A stretch of DNA of 21,886 nt, taken from the NCBI GenBank assembly GCA_022360075.1, contig JAKSDN010000428.1, forward strand, positions 1-21,886. The letters are read 5' to 3'. Numbering within the stretch: the first letter of the stretch is position 1; the number at the start of each line of letters is the position of its first letter. The notes beneath the pieces are model-generated. The model was given only the letters and a program-made list of their open reading frames with translations, was not told the DNA's origin and did no database searches. Below, one piece after another: positions 15,552-21,886 of this stretch. The stretch comes from Kiloniellales bacterium. Lineage in GTDB: Bacteria; Pseudomonadota; Alphaproteobacteria; Kiloniellales; JAKSDN01. The position numbers and the translations under genes were made by a program.

Positions 15552-16493
15552 ATGGCCGATTTCAAACTTCCGCTATTCGCTACCGCTGGCCGAACTCTCG
15601 TAGTGCTGAGCTTTGCGGCGACCGTCTCGGTCGGCGCCGAGAGTTCGACGGCTTTGGGAGAAACCGTGGCCGGCTCGATCGCCGAGACGCTGTTCGAGTC
15701 AGGCCGGCGTTTGGAGAACGGCGAGGGCGTGGCGCAGGACTACGTGCAGGCGCTCGAGGCCTACTGCAATGCGGCCTACCGGGGGCATGCGGACGCGGCC
15801 TACAGCATAGGCTGGATGTATCTGAATGGCCGTGGTCTCGAGCGCAGCGATGACCGGGCCGCCGCGTGGTTTCGGCAGGCCGCCGCGCGGGGACACCGGC
15901 ACGCCGAGAAGCTGCTCCGCCACCTGCCGAGCGCCGATCTCGGCGCCGCGGCCGAGTGCGGCCACGGCTTTGACCGATCGGCGGCGGCGCCGCAGCTCGT
16001 ATCCGCTCTCGAGAAGATGCCGGGTTCCAAGCAATTCGGCGAACTCGTCGCGGATCTGGCGCCTCGGTACGGTCTCGAGCCGGAATTCGTGCTCTCGGTC
16101 ATCGCCGTCGAGTCCGCCTTCGATCATTTGGCGGTCTCGTCGCGCAACGCCCAAGGACTTATGCAACTCATTCCGGCGACCGCCGAACGCTTCGGCGTCA
16201 GCGACCCCTTCGATCCTGCGCAGAACCTGAAGGGCGGCATCAAGTATCTGCAATGGTTGCTCGCCTACTTCGAGGGCAATGTTCCCCTGACGCTCGCCGC
16301 TTACAATGCCGGCGAAGGTGCCGTCGACCGCTACCGGGGCATTCCACCCTTCCCGGAAACCAAGGCCTATGTGGAGAAGGTGACAAGCCTCTACCCGAGC
16401 CTTTGGCACCCCTATAGGAACAGCGTCGCCGAAGCTTCGCCCATCGTTGCCCAGCTCCTGGTGCCCGGCGCCGGTTACCAAGCCTCCGACTGA
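15552..16493 (+). CDS. Sel1-repeat plus SLT-domain lytic transglycosylase
   Basis: The 313-residue protein starts with a signal peptide (GRTLVVLSFAATVSVGAES). One to two Sel1-like repeats follow at about residues 50-125 (ALEAYCNAAYRGHADAAYSI, GWMYLNGRGLERSDDRAAAW). The SLT domain runs from about 165: IAVESAFD carries the catalytic Glu near 187, then AQGLMQLIPATAERFGV, NLKGGIKYLQWLL and TLAAYNAGEGAVDRY, which are the conserved substrate-groove motifs. It is thus a complete soluble-type lytic transglycosylase that cleaves the MurNAc-GlcNAc bond with formation of a 1,6-anhydro end in the periplasm. In this setting it probably opens the wall for a trans-envelope export apparatus. A GGAG lies 13 bases upstream of the ATG, somewhat distant. 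Confidence 0.92.
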   Translation: MADFKLPLFATAGRTLVVLSFAATVSVGAESSTALGETVAGSIAETLFESGRRLENGEGVAQDYVQALEAYCNAAYRGHADAAYSIGWMYLNGRGLERSDDRAAAWFRQAAARGHRHAEKLLRHLPSADLGAAAECGHGFDRSAAAPQLVSALEKMPGSKQFGELVADLAPRYGLEPEFVLSVIAVESAFDHLAVSSRNAQGLMQLIPATAERFGVSDPFDPAQNLKGGIKYLQWLLAYFEGNVPLTLAAYNAGEGAVDRYRGIPPFPETKAYVEKVTSLYPSLWHPYRNSVAEASPIVAQLLVPGAGYQASD

Positions 16494-16723
16494 GCATCGT
16501 GCTTGGCCCGACCAGGAGACCATCTTCGACCGGTTTCACTGGCGAAGCACGCTGTTGCCCTGCTAACAACACGTCGCGCTCGTCGGCGACGAGACTTGCC
16601 CCCTCCGGCTCTTCCGTTCGACCGGACGTCGCGGCGCGGGCCGAGAAGAGAAAGCGGCAGCGCCCGAAGTCGGCGTCCGGGTGTCCATCACCCAATGCAA
16701 AGACGATTGGACCGAAAGCCAAG
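16494..16723. other. Gap between the transglycosylase and FkbM genes
   Basis: This stretch of 230 bp is open in the FkbM frame from 16499, but the translation is Arg/Ser/Pro-rich and resembles no protein, so I read it as noncoding. No clear hairpin or promoter was seen. Confidence 0.5.
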
Positions 16724-17587
16724 ATGCCATCACTGCTCAAGCGCCGGCTCCAACGACTTCCGAGCTACGTTTCGGCCTTCGGCTGGTATCACGGCGCGCG
16801 GCTGATGATCGTCAACGAGCGGAATGCGGACAGACGATCGCAGCCCAAAAGGCGCTATCGCGTGCCGGGCTTCGATTGGCCGATTTGGCTGCGCGATACG
16901 GTGAGCGACCGCTCGATCTTTTGGCAGTGCTTCGTCATGCGGCAATATGCGCTCACCGACTTTCGCCAAACCGATCGCCTCCTGCAGCGTTACCGTGAAA
17001 CGCTGGCGGGCGGCGCGCGTCCGCTGATCATCGACTGCGGTGGCAACGTCGGCTTGTCCGCCATCTGGTTCACCAAGCACTTCCCCGAAGCTGAGATTCG
17101 AGTCCTCGAACCGGATCGCGATAACTTCGAAGTTCTGAAGGAAAACACGGCGCCGTACGGCGATCGGATTCACCCGATCCTCGGCGGCATCTGGAACAGC
17201 GGTCAGGACCTGGTCGTCGAGAACCCCGATGCGGGTGCGGCCGCGCTACGTTTCGACGAGGCGAGAGGCGCGGGCCAACCGGCGGTCCCCGGATACTCCA
17301 TGGCGCAGGTGCTCGAGCAGGCCGAGCGGAAGCACTGCCTGATCGTCAAGCTCGACATCGAAGGGGCGCAAAAAGCGCTGTTCGAAAAGAACACGGAGTG
17401 GGTCGGAAAGGTCGATCTCATCATCATCGAGCTCGACGACTGGCAGTTCCCTTGGGCAGGTACCTCGCGGCCGTTCTTGCGCTGCGTTTCCCAGTACCCT
17501 TTCGACTATCTTCTGAAGGGTGAGAACCTTTTTTGCTTTCGCGATTCCGAGGCATCCGGCGGCGCAGAACTAGCCATCAAGGCATAG
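16724..17587 (+). CDS. FkbM-family SAM-dependent methyltransferase
   Basis: From the ATG at 16724 the protein has 287 residues, the usual size for the family. Motif I is LIIDCGGNVGLSAIWF (about residues 101-116), followed by the ribose-binding acidic motif VLEPDRDNFEVL. The family-specific block IVKLDIEGAQKALF comes near 215, then IIIELDDW. FkbM-type enzymes methylate hydroxyl groups of sugars or secondary metabolites, so O-methylation of the surface glycan is the likely role by context. The N-terminal 100 residues contain no recognised domain but are conserved-looking (SIFWQCFVMRQYALTDFR). The ribosome binding site is weak (GGACCGAAAGCC). The upstream open frame to 16499 is Ser/Pro/Arg-rich and rejected. 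Confidence 0.88.
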   Translation: MPSLLKRRLQRLPSYVSAFGWYHGARLMIVNERNADRRSQPKRRYRVPGFDWPIWLRDTVSDRSIFWQCFVMRQYALTDFRQTDRLLQRYRETLAGGARPLIIDCGGNVGLSAIWFTKHFPEAEIRVLEPDRDNFEVLKENTAPYGDRIHPILGGIWNSGQDLVVENPDAGAAALRFDEARGAGQPAVPGYSMAQVLEQAERKHCLIVKLDIEGAQKALFEKNTEWVGKVDLIIIELDDWQFPWAGTSRPFLRCVSQYPFDYLLKGENLFCFRDSEASGGAELAIKA

Positions 17588-17753
17588 ACCTAGCAGCCCG
17601 GAAGTGAGAAGCGATGGGGCCGAACGCTGTCAGAATGGAACCGAACGGACGCCCAAAGTCCGGATTGAATGGCCCAACCGCAACGGCACGGTCGCCCCGC
17701 GTTTACCAAACCGTCACCATTTTACTCGCCCAATCAAGGCGTTGTTCGTGCGC

Positions 17754-17782
17754 TTGAGCGAGATGGCTGAACTGTTCAATAT
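17754..17782 (+). promoter_or_regulatory. Weak candidate promoter upstream of the 17846 gene
   Basis: TTGAGC (17754-17759) and CAATAT (17777-17782) are 17 bases apart in the 258-bp gap between the FkbM gene and the next gene. The -35 hexamer is fair and the -10 poor. Just upstream is a small palindrome GTTTACCAAAC at 17701-17711. Nothing else is evident in the gap. Confidence 0.2.
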
Positions 17783-17845
17783 GGGCGGCGGGTATCGATC
17801 GCGTCCGGCCGATTCAGGTTCGTGATCGTGGGCGGGTTAGGACTG

Positions 17846-18802
17846 ATGCAGGTCAGCAGACTGATAGCTGCGGTTGCGCCGCTGGGCGGCGCCTTGCTCG
17901 CCTGTGGTCTGGCGACGGCAGCGCCGGTGTTCGAGGACAGTGCCGAGACGATCGCCATCATCGAAGCGACGACCCCCTACCTGGACAGGAGCGCCGCCGA
18001 TGCGCAAAGGCGTCAAGCCCTGAGCTTTCCCCAACAAGCACCGGCGGAACGGGACTCAACGGGCGGTGCGGCATACACAACCGAAGCCGGGCCGTCTCTA
18101 GGCCTTCAGGAGCCGCTGGGTGACCCGGTGATCTCCCCTGTGCGTTCCAGACCCAGCAACGGGCGTCGCGCGCGTTCCAAGTCCGGTCGGGGCGGCGGGA
18201 CGGCGCCGAATGATTTCGCCTTGGCGCAACCCTTGTGGAGCGCCGGCGCCGCGGAGCTCGGCTGGATCACCAGCGGTCCGGGCTCCGTTCCTGAGCAAAA
18301 TGCGCTCCTCGCGTTGCTCTTTCCAAATCAAGACCTACCGACCGGCGACGCCATTGGCCCGCTGAGCGAAGCTGACAGAGAAGGCAGTCGGGTCATCGCG
18401 TTGATCAACGCCCGCAGGGCAGAGCTCGGCGAGGAGAAGTTCGATGTCGCGGACACCTTCCGGATCGACGAGCTTCTCGGCTTCTCGGGCGAGGACGTCG
18501 AGCGCGCTCTGCGCCTTGCTCGCCTCGTTGCGCTCGACAAGCCGCTCGAAACGCTGGCCGCCACGTCGGCCGCACCGGTCTTCGTGTCCTCTCAAATCGT
18601 GCGTCCGAGACAAAGCAAGGCGCCGCGCAGTACCGAGCGGAAGGTACGCAAGAACCCGTCACGCTCATCGGGGTCAGAGCCCATGACTCTTCGTCAGTTC
18701 CTCAATCAGTTCTTCGGCGACTCTGAGTTTTTCTTCTATCTGGCGCTGTCGATCCTCGCGCTATGGATCGTCCTGCGGGTTACGCTGCGCACGTCAGATT
18801 GA
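17846..18802 (+). CDS. Unrecognised envelope protein with signal segment and C-terminal membrane anchor
   Basis: I do not recognise a family. From the ATG at 17846 (318 residues) there is a signal-like hydrophobic segment (LIAAVAPLGGALLACGLATA). A low-complexity Ser/Arg/Gly-rich stretch lies at about residues 95-120 (VRSRPSNGRRARSKSGRGGG). A more ordered acidic region follows at about 155-230 (GPLSEADREGSRVIALINAR and DTFRIDELLGFSGEDVERAL), then a basic linker. The C-terminal membrane helix is FFFYLALSILALWIVLRVTL. The layout suggests an inner-membrane protein with a periplasmic loop. In-frame GTGs at 17822 and 17828 are alternative starts; a TTAGGA lies just before the ATG. It is convergent with the second prsT, with 44 bp between them. 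Confidence 0.65.
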   Translation: MQVSRLIAAVAPLGGALLACGLATAAPVFEDSAETIAIIEATTPYLDRSAADAQRRQALSFPQQAPAERDSTGGAAYTTEAGPSLGLQEPLGDPVISPVRSRPSNGRRARSKSGRGGGTAPNDFALAQPLWSAGAAELGWITSGPGSVPEQNALLALLFPNQDLPTGDAIGPLSEADREGSRVIALINARRAELGEEKFDVADTFRIDELLGFSGEDVERALRLARLVALDKPLETLAATSAAPVFVSSQIVRPRQSKAPRSTERKVRKNPSRSSGSEPMTLRQFLNQFFGDSEFFFYLALSILALWIVLRVTLRTSD

Positions 18803-18846
18803 ATCCTGCGGGCTCGCTTTGACCGGAGGATAGCCGCGGCGCGTGA

Positions 18847-21663
18847 TCAGTCATCACGCAGTGCCGAGAGCAGCGCTTCCGCCTCTGGCTTCGACTTGAA
18901 GCTGGCATGGGCGGCCAGCAGGGCCTCGAGGATCTCACGTGCTTCGCCCGCGCGGCCGGAGAGCTGGAGCGCAAGGGCGTAGCGATACTGAATATCCGGA
19001 TCGTCGGGCAGCGCCCTGACCGCTCTTTCGAGCAGCAAGAGGCCTCGATCAACCCTTTCGTTTTCGATTAGCACCCGGCCGATGGTGTCCATCACGGCGG
19101 CCTCATCAGGCACCAGGGTGGCGGCCTTCTCCGCGATCTCCAAGGCGCGTGAGTCACCGATCTCCTGATAGATCCACGCAAGATTGTTGAGACTGATCAG
19201 GTCGTTGGGCTGCTCTTCTACCAGGTTTTCATACCGGACGGCGGCGGGCGCCAGCTCACCCCGCTCGAGCAGCGTGCCGGCCAGCAGGCGCTGAACCTTG
19301 CGATCCAGCGGATTGGCGGCCAGCCAGGCCCGAAGCGTTTCGAGGGCCTCGTCGTGACGACCGCTCTCGCGCTGAGCCGAGAACAAGGCGATGGCGTGCC
19401 CCGGACCCGGCTCGAGCTCCAAGGCCGTTCGATAGGCGGCCTCGGCCTCGGCGCTCCGCCCCTCGGCCATCAGGACATCGCCCGCGAGACGGGCGCTGGT
19501 GGCCGTTCCGGGATGCTTCTCGCCCCAAGCCGCCGCGCGCGCCGCCGCGTCGCCCAGCAAGCCTTGGCGCAGATCGAGCGAGAGGAGAAGGCGTTGTGTC
19601 GTCGCATAGTCGGGGTCCACGGCAAGAGCCCGATCCAGCGTTTCCCGCGCCTCTACTTCCGCTCCAGCCAGAATCTGAGCCTCCGCCAAGCGAACCAAGG
19701 CCGGGGCCGAGCCCTCGCTTTGGGCAACCAACCGTTCGAGTGTCCTCACGGCCAGGCTGAGGTTTCCGTTGGCAAGCTGCGCCCGGCCGGCGGCATCCAA
19801 AGCCGCCGGCACGTTCGGAAAGCGGCGCTCGAGATCTCGCGCGAGTATGGCGGCCTTGTATGACTCCTCGGCCGAGATATAGAGATCCGTCAGCGCCAAC
19901 AGCGGCAAGAGTGAACTGCCGTCGGCCGCCCTCGCCTTCTCGAGCCAGGAGACGGCCTCCGCCCTGTCGCCGCTGCGCATCGCGAGGCTCGACAGAGCCA
20001 TCATGGCCCCGATGTGATCGGGTGTGGACGCTAGGACCTCCATGTACTGCTTTTGGGCGAGTTCGGTCTCACCCAGGATGAGATGGATGCCGGCCAGGTA
20101 CATCTTCGCCGAGCTGAAAAAGGGATCGATCTCGAGGGCCTTGGCGAAGCTGCTCCGGGCCTCTTCGAAGTCCTCCATCGCCGCCTGGGCAACGCCCATC
20201 AAATTCCAAGGCACCGGGTTATCCGGCTGCTCCGAGGCGAGCTTTCGGGCTACGGCGAGCGCTTCCTGGCTTTCACCCGCGGTGATATGCGTGGTCGCCA
20301 GCAGGATCCCGGTCGCGATCGACTCAGATCCGAGATCGAAGGAGGACTGGAGGACAGCGATCGCGCCGTCCCGGTTTCCCTGCGCGAGACGGCCGAGGGC
20401 GATCTCGTTAAGGAGCTCCGGGTTCTCCGGCATTACGGTGGCCGCTCGCGAGAAGTAGGACTCCGCTTCGGCGAACTGGCGGGTGTTCATGTGTGCGGTG
20501 CCGAGCAGGGCCAGGATCTGCGGGTTCTGCGGCGCCCGCTCCAATCCCAACTTCAGGACCGGAATCGCCCGATTGGCCTCACCCTGCCTGATCAGCGCCG
20601 AGGCGTGCATGATCCGAGCCGGAACATGGTCGGGGTTGAGGTCCAGATATCGCGCCAGGTTCTTGCGCGCCTGCTCGAGCTCGTCCTCCACATATTGGAT
20701 CGCGCCGATCAGAAGGAGCGCCGGCGGATAGCTTTGGACGAACTCGCCCGTGCTCAAGAGCGCGGTTCTCGCCGAACGAAAGTCTTCGCGCTTCGTGAAG
20801 ACCAACGCGGTCAGGTAGCCGGCCATGGGATGCTGCGGGGCCAGCTCCTTGACCGCCGTCACCGCACCGAGAACCTCCTCGTCTCGACCGAGCACCGCCA
20901 AAGCCATACCGCGGCCCAGGACAGCCTGCACGCTCTTGGCATTCTCGGCCAAGGCCTGATCGAAAAGCGCCAAAGCGGCGGCGGCATCGCCACTCAGCAG
21001 CCGCAGCTCGGCTTTGATGATCAAGGCTTGGTCGGAACGAGGGTCGAGCTGGAGCGCTTCATCGGCCCGCAGTTCGGCTCGCCCGAGGCGGTCCAAGACC
21101 CGCAGAACCCTGGCCTGCCCGATCAAGGGACGCGGATCGTCTGGCCGAAGCGCCTCCGCCTCGACAAAGGCATCGAGGGCCTGATCGACCCGATCGCTCG
21201 CCAGGTAGGCGTCGCCTCGGACGAGCAGCACTTCTGACTCGAACGCCGGTCCCTGATCGCCCGACCTGATCTCCGCCAGCACCTTGCCGTATTCGCCTTG
21301 GAGCAAGTAGGCCCGCCCGAGCGGCACGAGGTATTGCTCTCTCGCCGCCCCGCGCGACGCTGCGGCTTTGGCTTCCTTTTCAGCGGGCGCCCCGGCGTTC
21401 TGGACCAAATAGACCTCCGCCAGGCGCAGCCGTGCATCGGCGCTCTGGGGATTGCGCTGGATTGCGACCTTGAGCTCGGCGACGGCTGCGCCCAGGTCGC
21501 CGCTTTCCATATGCTCGCGAGCGTTCTCGCGCGCGGTCAGGTAGCGCTCTTCGTCGCTCCCAGAAGTCAGCAGCTCCAAGGCGATGACGATCACTACCAG
21601 GGCGAGAAGAACGCCCGACAACGCCTTGCCGATGAACTTTACCCGCCGCATCCTGAGCTTCAC
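18847..21663 (-). CDS. prsT: PrsT-like TPR-repeat protein (second copy)
   Basis: The 938-residue product has a short basic N-terminus, a membrane or signal segment (ALSGVLLALVVIVIALELL), and then continuous TPR-type repeats to the end. The first repeats (HMESGDLGAAVAELKVAIQR, LRLAEVYLVQNAGAPAEKEA, YLVPLGRAYLLQGEYGKVLA) fit the PrsT family pattern very closely, arguably better than the copy at 5251-8085. The C-terminal portion has DLISLNNLAWIYQEIGDSRA, which parallels ALVLNNLAWLRHKLG in the other copy, so the two share family architecture but are strongly diverged. Start: GTG at 21663, overlapping the stop of a 33-codon ORF as GTGA, or ATG at 21651. As in other PrsT contexts it is likely to act with the exosortase/exopolysaccharide export system; no enzymatic domain is present. 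Confidence 0.85.
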   Translation of the reverse strand: MKLRMRRVKFIGKALSGVLLALVVIVIALELLTSGSDEERYLTARENAREHMESGDLGAAVAELKVAIQRNPQSADARLRLAEVYLVQNAGAPAEKEAKAAASRGAAREQYLVPLGRAYLLQGEYGKVLAEIRSGDQGPAFESEVLLVRGDAYLASDRVDQALDAFVEAEALRPDDPRPLIGQARVLRVLDRLGRAELRADEALQLDPRSDQALIIKAELRLLSGDAAAALALFDQALAENAKSVQAVLGRGMALAVLGRDEEVLGAVTAVKELAPQHPMAGYLTALVFTKREDFRSARTALLSTGEFVQSYPPALLLIGAIQYVEDELEQARKNLARYLDLNPDHVPARIMHASALIRQGEANRAIPVLKLGLERAPQNPQILALLGTAHMNTRQFAEAESYFSRAATVMPENPELLNEIALGRLAQGNRDGAIAVLQSSFDLGSESIATGILLATTHITAGESQEALAVARKLASEQPDNPVPWNLMGVAQAAMEDFEEARSSFAKALEIDPFFSSAKMYLAGIHLILGETELAQKQYMEVLASTPDHIGAMMALSSLAMRSGDRAEAVSWLEKARAADGSSLLPLLALTDLYISAEESYKAAILARDLERRFPNVPAALDAAGRAQLANGNLSLAVRTLERLVAQSEGSAPALVRLAEAQILAGAEVEARETLDRALAVDPDYATTQRLLLSLDLRQGLLGDAAARAAAWGEKHPGTATSARLAGDVLMAEGRSAEAEAAYRTALELEPGPGHAIALFSAQRESGRHDEALETLRAWLAANPLDRKVQRLLAGTLLERGELAPAAVRYENLVEEQPNDLISLNNLAWIYQEIGDSRALEIAEKAATLVPDEAAVMDTIGRVLIENERVDRGLLLLERAVRALPDDPDIQYRYALALQLSGRAGEAREILEALLAAHASFKSKPEAEALLSALRDD

Positions 21664-21761
21664 GCGCCGCGCCCCAACGTCCTGGGCGCGGCCACGTCAT
21701 AGGACAGCGGCAGGCTGTTCCAGTCCGAAGCGCCGGTGCCGGATAGGCCCTTCCTGGCCAT
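21660..21761 (-). CDS. Possible 33-residue ORF coupled to the second prsT
   Basis: ATG at 21761 opens a 33-codon frame (MARKGLSGTGASDWNSLPLS ... LGRGA) whose TGA overlaps the GTG of the prsT-like gene in a GTGA. GGGGA three bases upstream and AAGGA eleven bases upstream of the ATG could serve as a ribosome binding site. The arrangement is typical of translational coupling, and the composition is plausible as peptide. It matches no family I know and is short enough to arise by chance. Confidence 0.35.
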   Translation of the reverse strand: MARKGLSGTGASDWNSLPLSYDVAAPRTLGRGA

Positions 21762-21886
21762 ATTTCCCCGCGTTCCTTTTGCCTGTGACGTCCGATGCTC
21801 GCTTCCGGCCCACAGACCCCTCTCTCGGTTAGGCCCGTTTTAGCGCTACCCGGGCCGGAGTCCAAACGATTAGGTCACAGCAACGC

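Noticed and set aside
16499..16723. N-terminal extension of the FkbM protein
   Set aside because: Ser/Pro/Arg-rich sequence unlike the family; the ATG at 16724 gives the normal family length.
18841..18859. 7-bp inverted repeat gcgtgat/atcacgc overlapping the second prsT stop
   Set aside because: Short stem, no T-run, and it overlaps the coding end; it could be a weak terminator, but chance is as likely.
1..21886. CRISPR arrays, insertion sequences, rRNA genes or phage genes
   Set aside because: No spaced direct repeats, transposase-like frames, rRNA-like stretches or phage proteins were seen on either strand.

Overview
The window is about 21.9 kb of GC-rich, densely packed proteobacterial DNA. 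Codon use, the HPr-rel-A gene pair, PEP-CTERM/PrsT genes and an SxtIJK-like carbamoyltransferase module suggest an alphaproteobacterium, possibly of the Rhodospirillales/Kiloniellales type; this lineage call is inference. The content looks like one stretch of a surface-glycan (exopolysaccharide) and PEP-CTERM/exosortase-associated region. No polymerase, Wzx/Wzy, exosortase or glycosyltransferase lies inside the window, so the polymer itself is built elsewhere.

Layout. 1-2015 (+): a 5'-truncated HprK-related kinase A gene overlaps an NTP_transf_5-type nucleotidyltransferase gene by ATGA; these are the two downstream partners of the HPr-rel-A system. 2016-2179: a near-perfect 27-bp inverted repeat between convergent genes. 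2180-3481 (-): a VanZ-domain membrane protein with a periplasmic beta-rich domain and a long acidic linker. 3566-3641 (-): a structurally unusual tRNA with anticodon UAC. 3884-4681 (-): a secreted PEP-CTERM protein, followed by a strong hairpin. 4682-5250: a gene-free stretch of about 570 bp. 5251-8085 (+): a large PrsT-like TPR protein.

8119-10561 (-): SxtJ-family membrane protein, a 49-aa DUF5989 protein and a NodU/SxtI-type carbamoyltransferase, transcribed in that order. Upstream of them on the same strand are a possible 48-aa ORF, an SGNH hydrolase-like protein and a second, nearly identical DUF5989 gene. The second DUF5989 gene is preceded by a degraded C-terminal remnant of a second sxtJ. 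The DUF5989-SxtJ module has therefore been duplicated and the copy partly lost.

12745-18802 (+): a diverged second SGNH paralogue, a TPR lipo/secreted-type protein, a Sel1-plus-SLT lytic transglycosylase, an FkbM-family methyltransferase and an unrecognised protein with a C-terminal membrane anchor. 18847-21663 (-): a second PrsT-like TPR protein, convergent with the preceding gene, possibly translationally coupled through a GTGA overlap to a 33-codon upstream ORF.

Reading the region as a whole (inference): the carbamoyltransferase with its two small membrane partners, the two SGNH proteins and the FkbM methyltransferase would decorate a cell-surface polysaccharide (O-carbamoyl, O-acyl or esterase-type, O-methyl). 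The two PrsT proteins and the PEP-CTERM protein belong to the export/sorting side, and the lytic transglycosylase would open the peptidoglycan for envelope assembly.
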